64,000 nt of DNA from Pseudomonas sediminis. Its GTDB lineage: Bacteria; Pseudomonadota; Gammaproteobacteria; Pseudomonadales; Pseudomonadaceae. Positions 1-8,279 of this stretch are shown piece by piece. Within the stretch, counting starts at the first letter, position 1. Each line of letters begins with the position of its first letter. Made by a program: the position numbers and the translations under genes. The stretch lies in assembly GCF_002741105.1 (NCBI RefSeq), contig NZ_NIQU01000007.1, forward strand, positions 1 to 64,000, given 5' to 3'. The notes under the pieces are model-generated. The model was not told the origin of the DNA, did no database searches, and worked only from the letters and a program-made list of their open reading frames with translations.

Positions 1-12
1 ACCCTGTCGACC

Positions 13-125
13 GGCGCGCATTCTACACGCCAGATCCAGTTTTGCAAGCCCTTCATTCAACTTAACTTATTGATTAACAAGAAGTTTTTGAAGCGCTTCA
101 TCGCTGAAGTGGCGCGCATTCTACA
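13..125. repeat. 15-bp direct repeat in the tyrS downstream flank
   Basis: The 15-mer GGCGCGCATTCTACA occurs at 13-27 and again at 111-125, 98 bases apart. The stretch 1-163 holds no gene. It lies downstream of tyrS, where P. aeruginosa has a ribosomal RNA operon next to this tyrosyl-tRNA synthetase, so it may be part of an rrn upstream flank, but no rRNA sequence is visible here. Confidence 0.6.
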
Positions 126-141
126 TCCAGCAGAATGCGCG
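113..141 (-). terminator. tyrS: Hairpin downstream of tyrS
   Basis: A 10-bp perfect stem (CGCGCATTCT at 113-122 with AGAATGCGCG at 132-141) and a 9-base loop lie 22 bases beyond the tyrS stop codon. No T-run follows on the minus strand, so it is either a weak terminator or a 3' stabilising hairpin. One arm is part of the direct repeat at 111-125. Confidence 0.4.
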
Positions 142-163
142 TCAAGCTTATTTTGCAGTTTTA

Positions 164-1363
164 TTACTCAGCCTTGAGGGTGATACGAGCAAAGGCCTTC
201 TTGCCGGCCTGACAGACATGAGCAGAACCCAGCTTGAACAGGAAGGTGCGATCAACCACTTCACCATCGACGCGGACGCCCCCCGAGCCCAACAGGTCGC
301 GGGCAACCGCAGCATTTTTCACCAGGCCTGCCTTATTAAGGACGGACGAGATCGGCATATCTTCAGCCGATACCAGTTCGACCTCGGGCAGATCTTCCGG
401 CAGCTCGCCATCCTTCATACGGTTGCCAGCGGAACGGTGAGCATTGGCCGCAGCCTCTTCACCATGAAAGCGCGCCACAAGTTCTTCGGCCAGCTTGATC
501 TTGATATCACGCGGGTTCGCGCCCTGCTCGACATCACGCTTGAACTGCTCGATCTCCTCCATGGAGCGGAAGCTGAGCAGCTCGAAGTATCGCCACATCA
601 GCGCATCAGGCATGGACACGAGTTTGTTGTACATCACACCCGGCGCTTCCTGGATGCCCACGTAGTTGCCCAGAGACTTGGACATCTTCTTCACGCCATC
701 GAGACCTTCCAGCAACGGCATGGTGACGATGCACTGCGACGCTTGCCCATAGGCTCTCTGCAACTCGCGCCCCATCAGCAGATTGAACTTCTGATCGGTG
801 CCGCCCAGTTCGACATCGGCCTTCAGCGCTACGGAGTCATAGCCCTGCACCAGCGGATAGAGAAACTCGTGAATAGCGATCGGCTGGTTGCTGCTATAGC
901 GCTTGTCGAAGTCATCACGCTCCAGCATGCGCGCCACGGTGTACTGCGACGTCAGACGAATGAAATCAGCAGGCCCCATCTGATCCATCCAAGTGGAGTT
1001 GAAGGCCACCTCGGTCTTGGCCGGGTCGAGAATCTTGAAGACCTGCTGCTTATAGGTCTCGGCATTATCCAGAACCTGCTCACGGGTCAACGGCGGACGA
1101 GTAGTGCTCTTACCGCTAGGGTCGCCGATCATTCCGGTGAAATCCCCAATCAGGAAGATCACCTGGTGGCCGAACTCCTGGAACTGACGCAGCTTATTAA
1201 TAAGGACGGTATGGCCGAGATGCAGATCTGGAGCAGTAGGGTCGAAACCCGCCTTGATCCGCAGCGGCTGACCACGCTTGAGCTTTTCGACCAGCTCAGC
1301 CTCAACCAGAACCTCTTCCGCACCGCGCTTGATCAGCGCCAGCTGCTCTTCAACCGACTTCAT
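164..1363 (-). CDS. tyrS: Tyrosyl-tRNA synthetase (TyrRZ type)
   Basis: A class I aminoacyl-tRNA synthetase that charges tRNA-Tyr in the cytoplasm. The 399-residue product has the HIGH-type motif as HLGH (in DLHLGHTVL, about residue 47), the KMSKS loop (about residue 230, KKMSKSLGN) and a C-terminal S4-like RNA-binding segment ending in RITLKAE. I start it at the ATG at 1361-1363 (MKSVEEQLAL), which matches the family N-terminus; the frame stays open 21 codons further upstream, but those residues do not look like the family. Length and the HLGH form match the second tyrosyl-tRNA synthetase of pseudomonads (tyrZ, PA0668 in PAO1), which also sits beside mepM and anmK. It is divergent from mepM. 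Confidence 0.96.
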   Translation of the reverse strand: MKSVEEQLALIKRGAEEVLVEAELVEKLKRGQPLRIKAGFDPTAPDLHLGHTVLINKLRQFQEFGHQVIFLIGDFTGMIGDPSGKSTTRPPLTREQVLDNAETYKQQVFKILDPAKTEVAFNSTWMDQMGPADFIRLTSQYTVARMLERDDFDKRYSSNQPIAIHEFLYPLVQGYDSVALKADVELGGTDQKFNLLMGRELQRAYGQASQCIVTMPLLEGLDGVKKMSKSLGNYVGIQEAPGVMYNKLVSMPDALMWRYFELLSFRSMEEIEQFKRDVEQGANPRDIKIKLAEELVARFHGEEAAANAHRSAGNRMKDGELPEDLPEVELVSAEDMPISSVLNKAGLVKNAAVARDLLGSGGVRVDGEVVDRTFLFKLGSAHVCQAGKKAFARITLKAE

Positions 1364-1476
1364 AAAATGACTCACAATGACCTTGTTCAAAAGGGAACCA
1401 ACCATACAAGAACGCCGACAAATCACAAGTTTTGCTCAGCGTAAGGCAGACCATGCGCCGATCATCATCTGCAGGG

Positions 1477-1505
1477 TTGCCTCCCGGCGGTTTTGGTTAT
1501 ATTTT
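1477..1505 (+). promoter_or_regulatory. mepM: Possible sigma-70 promoter for mepM
   Basis: TTGCCT (1477-1482) and TATTTT (1500-1505) are 17 bases apart in the AT-rich part of the tyrS-mepM divergent region, about 70 bases before the mepM start. The hexamers are only partial matches to consensus. Confidence 0.35.
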
Positions 1506-1572
1506 ATACAGTTAGTGCATATTCATCATGCTCTTCTTTTAATCTTCATCTTTTCACTTCAAAAGCAGCCCT

Positions 1573-3000
1573 ATGACCTCTACATCTAAAGCGCCGCCAC
1601 TCTATCCAAAGACCCATATTCTTGCAGCGAGCGGCGTGGCCGCGCTGCTCAGCCTTGCCCTCCTGGTTTTTCCTTCGCGTGAAGTCGAGGCACAGAAAAC
1701 CTTCATAGACCTGGATCTGGGCAACGATGCCGAGATGGTGCTGCAGGAAAAGGATGACCTCCGAGCGGGACTACCAGTACCAGGCGCCGCCTCGCCATTC
1801 GCCGAGATCGAGCAAGGCACCGACACCGCCGAAAACAGCGCACAAGATGCTGACGAAGACCTCCTAGAAACAGCTGACTCCTCTCCTCCCTCCGATCCCA
1901 ACCACCACAACATCACGGTCAGTAATGGCGATACGCTTTCTACCGTGTTCGCCAAGGTCGGTCTGAGCGCCAACGATCTGCATGAGGCCCTGAACAGTAA
2001 TAAAGAGGCCAAACAATTCAGCCGCCTTAAAGTGGGCCAGGTGCTGGACTTCGAACTTAACGAAGACGGCAAGCTGAAAAGCCTGCAGAGCAAACTCAGC
2101 GACCTGGAAACCATTCGCCTGAGCCGCACCGATAAAGGCTTCGATTTCCAGCGCGATCAGGTCAAGCCTGAGGTGGTCACCGCTTACAGCCGTGGCGTGA
2201 TCAACAGTTCGCTGTTCCTCTCCGCCAAACGTGCAGGCCTGTCGCATAGCCTGACCATGGACCTGGCCAACGTATTTGGTTACGACATCGACTTCGCCAT
2301 GGATATTCGCGAAGGGGACGAGTTCGAAGTGATCTACGAAGAGAAGGTGGTCAACGGCAAACGTGTTGGCACCGGCAATATTCTCTCGGCGCGCTTCACC
2401 AACCGCGGCAAGACTTACACCGCCGTGCGCTATACCAGCAAGCAAGGCATCACCAGCTACTACAACGCCGATGGCGAGAGCATGCGCAAGGCGTTCATCC
2501 GTACGCCGGTGGACTTCGCTCGCATCAGCTCGCGCTTCTCCACTGGGCGAAAGCACCCGATCCTGAACAAGATTCGCGCGCACAAGGGTGTCGACTATGC
2601 CGCGCCACGTGGCACGCCGATCAAGGCTGCCGGTGACGGTCGCGTAACACTGGCAGGTCGCAACGGCGGCTACGGCAACACCGTGATCATCCAGCACGGC
2701 CAGCGCTACCGCACTCTTTACGCACACATGCAGGGTTTTGCCAAAGGTGTTCGCAACGGTTCGAACGTCAAGCAAGGCCAGATCATCGGTTACATCGGCA
2801 CCACCGGGCTCTCCACCGGCCCTCACCTGCACTATGAATTCCAGGTCAACGGCGTACACGTAGATCCACTCAGCCAGAAGCTGCCGATGGCCGACCCGAT
2901 TGCAGCGAGCGAGAAGCAACGCTTCATGCAACTGAGCAAGCCGCTGATGGCGCGCATGGACCAGGAAAAGACCACCATGCTAGCCGCTAACCAGCAGTAA
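1573..3000 (+). CDS. mepM: M23 peptidoglycan DD-endopeptidase MepM
   Basis: A membrane-anchored, periplasmic zinc metallopeptidase predicted to cut peptide cross-links in peptidoglycan so that new strands can be inserted. The 475-residue product has an N-terminal membrane anchor (about residues 16-33), a LysM/OapA-like region (about 115-160) and a C-terminal LytM/M23 domain with zinc ligands in HKGVD (about 337-341) and HLHYEF (about 418-423). In P. aeruginosa the orthologue (PA0667) is a CtpA protease substrate. It lies 3 bases before anmK, which recycles the anhydro-sugars that wall turnover releases, so the two are probably co-transcribed. The ATG at 1573 is the first start after the tyrS divergent region. 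Confidence 0.92.
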   Translation: MTSTSKAPPLYPKTHILAASGVAALLSLALLVFPSREVEAQKTFIDLDLGNDAEMVLQEKDDLRAGLPVPGAASPFAEIEQGTDTAENSAQDADEDLLETADSSPPSDPNHHNITVSNGDTLSTVFAKVGLSANDLHEALNSNKEAKQFSRLKVGQVLDFELNEDGKLKSLQSKLSDLETIRLSRTDKGFDFQRDQVKPEVVTAYSRGVINSSLFLSAKRAGLSHSLTMDLANVFGYDIDFAMDIREGDEFEVIYEEKVVNGKRVGTGNILSARFTNRGKTYTAVRYTSKQGITSYYNADGESMRKAFIRTPVDFARISSRFSTGRKHPILNKIRAHKGVDYAAPRGTPIKAAGDGRVTLAGRNGGYGNTVIIQHGQRYRTLYAHMQGFAKGVRNGSNVKQGQIIGYIGTTGLSTGPHLHYEFQVNGVHVDPLSQKLPMADPIAASEKQRFMQLSKPLMARMDQEKTTMLAANQQ

Positions 3001-3003
3001 GCC

Positions 3004-4095
3004 GTGCCCCTCTATATTGGTGTGATGTCCGGCACCAGCCTGGACGGGCTGGACATCGCGCTGATCGATCAGGATCAGCGCCCCAAACTCCTCGCAACGC
3101 TCTACCGCCCCATGCCAGAACAACTGCGTAGCGACCTGCTGGCGCTGTGCACCTCGGGCGATGATGAGCTGGCGCGCGCAGCTATCGCAGAACAGCGCTG
3201 GGTCGAATTGGCCGCTGCCGCCATCAACGAACTCCTGCAGCAACAGAACCTGACCGCGCAACAGATTCGCGCCATCGGCAGCCATGGCCAGACCGTGCGC
3301 CATGAGCCTGCCCGCGGCTTCACCATACAGATCGGCAACCCGGCACTGCTGGCCGAGCTCACCGGGATTTGCGTGGTCGGCGATTTTCGTCGCCGCGATG
3401 TGGCAGCAGGCGGACAAGGGGCTCCCTTGGTCCCTGCTTTTCACCACGACCTGTTCGGCAACAGTCAACGTCATGTCGCCGTGCTCAATGTCGGCGGCTT
3501 CAGCAACCTCAGCCTGCTTTCACCCGGCCAGGAGGTTCTGGGATTCGACAGCGGCCCTGGTAACGTTCTACTCGATGCCTGGATTCAGTATTGCCAGGGC
3601 CTGACCTATGACCGTGACGGCGCCTGGGCATCCAGCGGCAAGGCAGACGCCGAGCTACTGTCGCGCCTATTGAGCGATCCCTTCTTCGCCACCCAGGGGC
3701 CGAAGAGTACCGGCCGCGAGCTATTCAACCTCGACTGGCTGCTTGCCCATTTGCATGGATCACCGCGCCTGGCCAACGAAGATGTACAGGCGACCCTGGT
3801 AGAACTCACCGCACACAGCATCGTCAGCGCCTTGCGCAACGCGCAAGCTCACACCGATGTCCTGCTGGTGTGTGGCGGCGGCGCTCACAACGCTTGTCTG
3901 ATGAAGCGCCTGAGCGAGATGCTGCCTGGAACCGAAGTCAGCAGCACCGCAGCTGCAGGTGTTGACCCGGACTGGGTCGAAGCCATGGCCTTCGCCTGGC
4001 TGGCGCATTGCGCCCTTGAAGGCATTGCTGGCAATCGCCCGAGCGTGACCGGAGCCAGAGGCCTGCGCGTGCTCGGCGCCATCTACCCCGCCTGA
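3004..4095 (+). CDS. anmK: Anhydro-N-acetylmuramic acid kinase
   Basis: Cytoplasmic kinase that opens the 1,6-anhydro ring of anhydroMurNAc and phosphorylates it to MurNAc-6-phosphate, an early step of cell-wall recycling. The 363-residue product starts at GTG and has the family N-terminus GVMSGTSLDGLD, the acetate/sugar kinase-fold motif GFDSGPGNVLLDAW (about 181-194) and the C-terminal CGGGAHN phosphate-binding loop (about 290). Length is normal. Its 3' end faces erpA, with a shared hairpin between them. It belongs to the same recycling route as amgK and murU at 37-39 kb. Confidence 0.96.
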   Translation: MPLYIGVMSGTSLDGLDIALIDQDQRPKLLATLYRPMPEQLRSDLLALCTSGDDELARAAIAEQRWVELAAAAINELLQQQNLTAQQIRAIGSHGQTVRHEPARGFTIQIGNPALLAELTGICVVGDFRRRDVAAGGQGAPLVPAFHHDLFGNSQRHVAVLNVGGFSNLSLLSPGQEVLGFDSGPGNVLLDAWIQYCQGLTYDRDGAWASSGKADAELLSRLLSDPFFATQGPKSTGRELFNLDWLLAHLHGSPRLANEDVQATLVELTAHSIVSALRNAQAHTDVLLVCGGGAHNACLMKRLSEMLPGTEVSSTAAAGVDPDWVEAMAFAWLAHCALEGIAGNRPSVTGARGLRVLGAIYPA

Positions 4096-4103
4096 AAACG
4101 AAA

Positions 4104-4126
4104 ACGCCGCGCATAGAGCGCGGCGT
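4104..4126. terminator. Bidirectional terminator between anmK and erpA
   Basis: ACGCCGCGC (4104-4112) pairs perfectly with GCGCGGCGT (4118-4126) around a 5-base loop. On the minus strand the stem is followed by TTTTCGTTTT, a good intrinsic terminator for erpA. The plus-strand side lacks a T-run, so termination of anmK is less certain. Confidence 0.75.
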
Positions 4127-4145
4127 CTGTCATCAGGCGAAGCAT

Positions 4146-4496
4146 TCAGATCGAGAAGGACGACCCGCAACCACAGGTGGTGGTGGCGTTGGGGTTCTTG
4201 ATCACGAAGCGCGAACCTTCCAGCCCCTCCTGATAGTCCACCTCGGAGCCCGCCAGATACTGGAAGCTCATGGCATCGACCACCAGGCTTACACCTTCAC
4301 GCTCGACGATGGTGTCATCCTCGGCTACTTCCTCATCGAAAGTGAAACCGTACTGAAAGCCTGAGCAGCCGCCGCCCGTGACGAACACGCGCAACTTCAG
4401 GCGCGGATTGCCCTCTTCATCGACCAGGTTCTTCACCTTGCCGGCCGCGCCCTGGGTGAAGTGCAAGGGGGCAGGGGTGAAGGTTTCGACGCTCAT
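4146..4496 (-). CDS. erpA: A-type iron-sulfur cluster insertion protein ErpA
   Basis: A small cytoplasmic carrier that delivers Fe-S clusters to apo-targets; in E. coli it matures IspG/IspH and respiratory enzymes. The 116-residue product has the three conserved cysteines of the A-type family: one in GGGCSGFQYGF (about residue 44) and two in the C-terminal TCGCGSSFSI. The GGGAG ribosome-binding site is well placed. It is the last gene of the argC - membrane protein - bactofilin - erpA run, 72 bases after the bactofilin. Confidence 0.95.
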   Translation of the reverse strand: MSVETFTPAPLHFTQGAAGKVKNLVDEEGNPRLKLRVFVTGGGCSGFQYGFTFDEEVAEDDTIVEREGVSLVVDAMSFQYLAGSEVDYQEGLEGSRFVIKNPNATTTCGCGSSFSI

Positions 4497-4568
4497 TCTG
4501 GACTCCCGGCGCTATGCGCCATACTGCTTTGGGCGTGCATTATCCGCTTGCCCGACGAAATTGGTCAA

Positions 4569-4979
4569 CTATTGCTCGATTTCCAGCGTCGCCGGAAGCT
4601 CGAGTGGCCGCTCACCATCCTTGAGGTGACAGAGGCGCCCTTCGATCTGCGCCCCCATGGCCATCTCCATCAGGCCGTAATGCAGGTTACCGCGAACCCG
4701 GGAGCGCGAGCCTAGTTCCAGATGGCCGCTGGCGAACACATCACCATTCACCTCGCCATCGATCACTATATGGGGTGCACGTATCTCACCTTCAACCAGG
4801 CCGCCCGCGCTCACGCGCACCAGACCTTCGGTAGCCAGCAGATTACCTGTGACCCGACCATCCACTTGCACCGCGCCCTGAAAGCGCATGTCGCCCACCA
4901 GCTCAGCGCCAGCGGCAATCAGGCTGGTCTTACCGCTGAAACGCTGCAAGTCGGGTTTGGTCTTGTCTTTACTCCACAT
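4569..4979 (-). CDS. Bactofilin (polymer-forming cytoskeletal protein)
   Basis: A 136-residue protein of the bactofilin/CcmA family, which polymerises without nucleotide into filaments that locally organise wall synthesis or membrane proteins. The core (about residues 18-115) is the right-handed beta-helix, seen as repeated short turns such as GDMRFQGAVQVDGRVTGNL and GEVNGDVFASGHLELG with glycine and hydrophobic residues at about 17-residue spacing. Flanking tails are short. Its start overlaps the end of the upstream membrane-protein gene by 11 bases, which implies translational coupling, so the two may act together at the inner membrane. Function in Pseudomonas is not established. Confidence 0.88.
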   Translation of the reverse strand: MWSKDKTKPDLQRFSGKTSLIAAGAELVGDMRFQGAVQVDGRVTGNLLATEGLVRVSAGGLVEGEIRAPHIVIDGEVNGDVFASGHLELGSRSRVRGNLHYGLMEMAMGAQIEGRLCHLKDGERPLELPATLEIEQ

Positions 4980-5712
4980 GAGTGGCTATCGCTCCTGATT
5001 TTATCCATTCGAATGTACGGCTCAGCGGTTTGTCACCCTCGACCTCCGCCTGAACCTTGACCTGACGCGGCTCGAAGCCCTCAGGTAGTTGTAGTTCGCC
5101 AAAACGACCCGCCTCGGGAAAGGACTGGAAGTGCTTGAAAGAGAACGCAATGCTGCTCTCGCTGACCTCATCAGACAGCGCCGACAGCTCCAGTGCAGCC
5201 GGCTTACCGTTCTGCTGCCCTTCGATCGTAATGCGCAAACGCCCCTGCAATGCCTCATCACTGGCGCCGACTCGGCTCATCAGCAATTTGTAGCGGAATC
5301 GTAGCGGCACGTCCGTGGCTTGCAACTCAAAGGCCCGAATGCGAATGCCTTCACGACGGCTGGCAGGTGCCAGCACACCTTTGTAGAAGGCCAGGTCCTG
5401 CTGTTGCTTGAAGATCTGCTCCTCCAGCAACTTGATGGTGCGACGATTCTGCTCCATGGCTTGCTGAGTGACTTTGTCGCTACTGCCGACCACAGCCAGG
5501 CGCTGGCGCAACAGTTCCAGCTCCTGCTCCTGTTCGGCAACGCGAGTCAACAACGCATGAGGCTCCTCGGCCGTCTGCGGAGGCTGCACTTGCGACCAGT
5601 ACCAACCCAGGGCAAAGGCCGCTGGCACAGCGAGCACCAGCAGCAGTTGCAGCCAGCGACGCCTGCGCTCACGGCGCGGATCGCTGAGGCGGACCTCCCA
5701 GCCCGGTATCAC
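4969..5712 (-). CDS. Single-pass membrane protein with periplasmic coiled coil (DUF6776-like)
   Basis: A 247-residue protein of unknown function. After a basic cytoplasmic N-terminus (RRERRRRW) there is one membrane helix (about residues 20-37, LQLLLVLAVPAAFALGWYW), then a glutamine- and leucine-rich coiled coil (about 48-105) and a C-terminal beta-rich domain. I start it at GTG 5710-5712, whose bases form GTGA with the argC stop; the frame runs further upstream, but those arginine-rich residues only shadow argC. The architecture resembles DUF6776 proteins. Overlap with the bactofilin gene suggests it could anchor the filament to the membrane; that is inference. Confidence 0.8.
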   Translation of the reverse strand: MIPGWEVRLSDPRRERRRRWLQLLLVLAVPAAFALGWYWSQVQPPQTAEEPHALLTRVAEQEQELELLRQRLAVVGSSDKVTQQAMEQNRRTIKLLEEQIFKQQQDLAFYKGVLAPASRREGIRIRAFELQATDVPLRFRYKLLMSRVGASDEALQGRLRITIEGQQNGKPAALELSALSDEVSESSIAFSFKHFQSFPEAGRFGELQLPEGFEPRQVKVQAEVEGDKPLSRTFEWIKSGAIATHVE

Positions 5713-6743
5713 GGCAATAGGGCCGCGTGCGACAGGCCGAGGCGCTCGTCGAGACCGAAAAGAATGTTCATGTTCTGCACCGCCTGACCGGATGCGCCCT
5801 TGACCAGGTTGTCGATCACCGAAAGCACCACCACCAGATCGCCGCCTTGCGGACGGTGCACGGCGATGCGGCAAACATTGCCTCCGCGCACGCTACGGGT
5901 TTCCGGGTGGCTGCCCGCCGGCATGACATCGACGAACGGCTCGCCGGCGTAACGCTTCTCGAACAGCGCCTGAAGATCGACCGAGGTATCGGCCACGCGT
6001 GCATAAAGGGTCGAGTGAATGCCGCGAATCATCGGCGTCAGGTGTGGAACGAAGGTCAGACCAACGTCGCTGCCTGCTGCCTGGCGCAGTCCCTGACGAA
6101 TTTCCGGGAGGTGACGATGGCCCTTCACCGAGTAGGCCTTCATGCTTTCGCCAGCCTCACAGAACAACGAACCAACGCTGGCTCCGCGGCCCGCACCGCT
6201 GACGCCGCTCTTGCAGTCGGCGATCAGGCTGCCGACATCGGCCAAGCCGGCTTCCAGCAGCGGAATCAGGCCGAGCTGAGTAGCAGTCGGGTAGCAGCCG
6301 GGTACGGCGATCAGGCGCGCGGTCTTGATCGCCTCGCGGTTGACCTCGGGCAGACCGTATACCGCCTCACTCAGCAGCTCGGGCGCGCCATGAGGCTGGC
6401 CATACCACTTGGCCCACTCCTCGGCGTCCTGCAAACGAAAATCGGCGGACAGATCGATCACTCGCGTGCCTGCGGCCAGCAGTTCACCCGCCAGCGCGTG
6501 AGCCACGCCGTGGGGGGTGGCGAAGAACACCACGTCACAGGCGCCCAACGTGGCAACGTCCGGCACGCTGAAAGCCAGATTCGGGTAGTGACCGCGCAGG
6601 TTGGGGTACATCTCATCAACGCGCAGGCCGGCCTCGGAACGGGAAGTGATCACGGCCACCTCTGCCTGCGGGTGTTGCGCCAGCAGACGCAGCAGTTCGA
6701 CACCGGTGTAGCCCGTGCCGCCGACGATACCGACCTTGATCAT
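5709..6743 (-). CDS. argC: N-acetyl-gamma-glutamyl-phosphate reductase
   Basis: Third step of arginine biosynthesis: NADPH-dependent reduction of N-acetylglutamyl-phosphate to the semialdehyde. The 344-residue product shows the Rossmann glycine motif GIVGGTGYTG (residues 5-14) and the catalytic cysteine in VPGCYPTATQLGL (about 149). The start at 6741-6743 (MIKVGIVGG) is preceded by an AAGGGG ribosome-binding site; the 22 extra upstream codons in frame are not family-like. It is first in the run with the membrane protein, bactofilin and erpA, and divergent from hemJ. Confidence 0.96.
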   Translation of the reverse strand: MIKVGIVGGTGYTGVELLRLLAQHPQAEVAVITSRSEAGLRVDEMYPNLRGHYPNLAFSVPDVATLGACDVVFFATPHGVAHALAGELLAAGTRVIDLSADFRLQDAEEWAKWYGQPHGAPELLSEAVYGLPEVNREAIKTARLIAVPGCYPTATQLGLIPLLEAGLADVGSLIADCKSGVSGAGRGASVGSLFCEAGESMKAYSVKGHRHLPEIRQGLRQAAGSDVGLTFVPHLTPMIRGIHSTLYARVADTSVDLQALFEKRYAGEPFVDVMPAGSHPETRSVRGGNVCRIAVHRPQGGDLVVVLSVIDNLVKGASGQAVQNMNILFGLDERLGLSHAALLP

Positions 6744-6818
6744 CACATGCCCCTTTGCAAAAGCCATTGGAAAGCTGCCGATGATAAAGCCGCATCGGCC
6801 AAGCTCCAACCACGGAGG

Positions 6819-6833
6819 TGACGCAGGGCGTCA
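6819..6833. repeat. Small dyad in the argC-hemJ divergent region
   Basis: TGACGC (6819-6824) and GCGTCA (6828-6833) form a perfect 6-bp inverted repeat around AGG, about 45 bases before hemJ. It could be an operator half-site pair, but nothing identifies a regulator. Confidence 0.3.
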
Positions 6834-6877
6834 GCTGCCTCTACTATCGAGGCTATTTTTCAGCGCGGGAAGCGAAA

Positions 6878-7306
6878 ATGCTCTATCTCTGGCTCAAGGC
6901 TCTGCACATCATCGCCATGGTCTGCTGGTTCGCCGGCCTGTTCTATCTACCGCGTCTGTTCGTCTATCACGCCATGAGCAGCGACGCCGCCAGCCACGAA
7001 CGATTCTGCATCATGGAGCGCAAGCTGTATCGCGGCATCATGATTCCCTCGATGATCGCCACGCTGGGACTGGGCATCTGGTTACTCAGCCTCAACTCGG
7101 CGTACTACTTCACGCAAGGCTGGATGCACGCCAAGCTTACGCTGGTAGTGGCGTTGGTGATCTATCACCACCTGTGCGGAGCTCAGCTCAAGCGCTTTGC
7201 TCGCGGCGAGAACAGCCGCAGTCACGTGTTCTATCGTTGGTTCAATGAAGCCCCGGTACTGGCACTGCTGGGCATCGTCATCCTGGTCGTTGTCCGCCCC
7301 TTCTAA
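6878..7306 (+). CDS. hemJ: Protoporphyrinogen IX oxidase HemJ
   Basis: Inner-membrane enzyme that oxidises protoporphyrinogen IX to protoporphyrin IX in haem synthesis in bacteria that lack HemG or HemY. The 142-residue product has four membrane helices (about residues 5-27, 50-75, 83-103 and 122-140), with the conserved histidine in LKALHIIAMVCWFAGLF and the basic patch MERKLYRGIM. The ATG at 6878 gives the normal HemJ length; upstream codons in frame do not fit. It is followed after 10 bases by the nitronate monooxygenase-like gene. Confidence 0.93.
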   Translation: MLYLWLKALHIIAMVCWFAGLFYLPRLFVYHAMSSDAASHERFCIMERKLYRGIMIPSMIATLGLGIWLLSLNSAYYFTQGWMHAKLTLVVALVIYHHLCGAQLKRFARGENSRSHVFYRWFNEAPVLALLGIVILVVVRPF

Positions 7307-7316
7307 GGAACTCGCC

Positions 7317-8279
7317 ATGTCTCTGCCTGCCCTGCTCGAAGAACGCCTGCGCCTGCCTTTGGTAGCTGCACCGATGTTTCTGGTGTCCAACCCGGCGCTG
7401 GTCAGCGCCTGCTGCAACAGCGGTATTGTCGGCAGCTTTCCGGCGCTGAACCAGCGCGAGAGCGCCGGTTTCGCCGCCTGGCTCGACGAGATCGAAGCCA
7501 GCCTGGCGAGCAATGCTGCACCCTACGCCGTCAACTTGATCGTGCATGACAGCAACCCACGCCTACAGGCGGATCTGGCCATCTGCGTCGAACGCCGCGT
7601 GCCGATCGTCATCACCAGCCTGGGCGCGGTGAAGGAAGTGGTCGATGCCGTGCACAGCTACGGCGGCCTGGTGTTCCATGACGTGACCACCCGCCGCCAT
7701 GCCGAAAAAGCTGCAGAGGCTGGCGTGGACGGCCTGATCGCCGTGGCAGCTGGCGCGGGCGGCCACGCCGGCACCTGGAGCCCCTTCGCCCTGCTGGCCG
7801 AGATTCGTCAGTTCTTCGACAAGACCGTGCTGCTGTCAGGCTGCCTCAACCACGGCCACGAGATCCTCGCTGCACAACTGCTCGGCGCCGACCTGGCCTA
7901 TATGGGCACCCGCTTTATCGCCACCCAGCAAAACAATGCCTCCGAAGACTACAAGCACATGATTCTCGGCGCCCGGGCCGCCGATATCATCCATACGCCG
8001 GCTGTGTCCGGTGTACCGGCAAGCTTCATGCGCCAGAGCCTGGAACAGGCCGGCTACGACTTGAAGCAGCTGCAGAACAAGGCCGATATCAACTACGGCG
8101 AGAAGCTCAAGCCGATGGATGAAGAAGCCAAGGCCTGGAAGACCGTCTGGTCGGCCGGCCAGGGGGTCGGTGGCATTGACGACCTGCCATCGGTGGAGGA
8201 GCTGATAGCGCGTCTCGACCGCGAATATCGCGCCGCACTCTCGCTCAGTCAGCAGTTGGGGCAATACTGGCCGCGATGA
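7317..8279 (+). CDS. Nitronate monooxygenase-like flavoprotein
   Basis: A TIM-barrel FMN enzyme of the nitronate monooxygenase (2-nitropropane dioxygenase) family, 320 residues, predicted to oxidise alkyl nitronates such as propionate-3-nitronate. Visible signatures are the N-terminal PLVAAPMFLVSNPALVSACC, the FMN phosphate-binding segment AAGAGGHAGTW (about 142-152) and the MGTRFIAT segment (about 197-204). The true substrate is not shown by sequence. Its stop overlaps the next start as ATGA, so it is co-translated with the PLP-fold gene. Confidence 0.85.
   Translation: MSLPALLEERLRLPLVAAPMFLVSNPALVSACCNSGIVGSFPALNQRESAGFAAWLDEIEASLASNAAPYAVNLIVHDSNPRLQADLAICVERRVPIVITSLGAVKEVVDAVHSYGGLVFHDVTTRRHAEKAAEAGVDGLIAVAAGAGGHAGTWSPFALLAEIRQFFDKTVLLSGCLNHGHEILAAQLLGADLAYMGTRFIATQQNNASEDYKHMILGARAADIIHTPAVSGVPASFMRQSLEQAGYDLKQLQNKADINYGEKLKPMDEEAKAWKTVWSAGQGVGGIDDLPSVEELIARLDREYRAALSLSQQLGQYWPR

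Noticed and set aside
218..1444. A 408-codon plus-strand open frame over tyrS
   Set aside because: tyrS on the minus strand has HLGH and KMSKS motifs; the plus-strand product has none.
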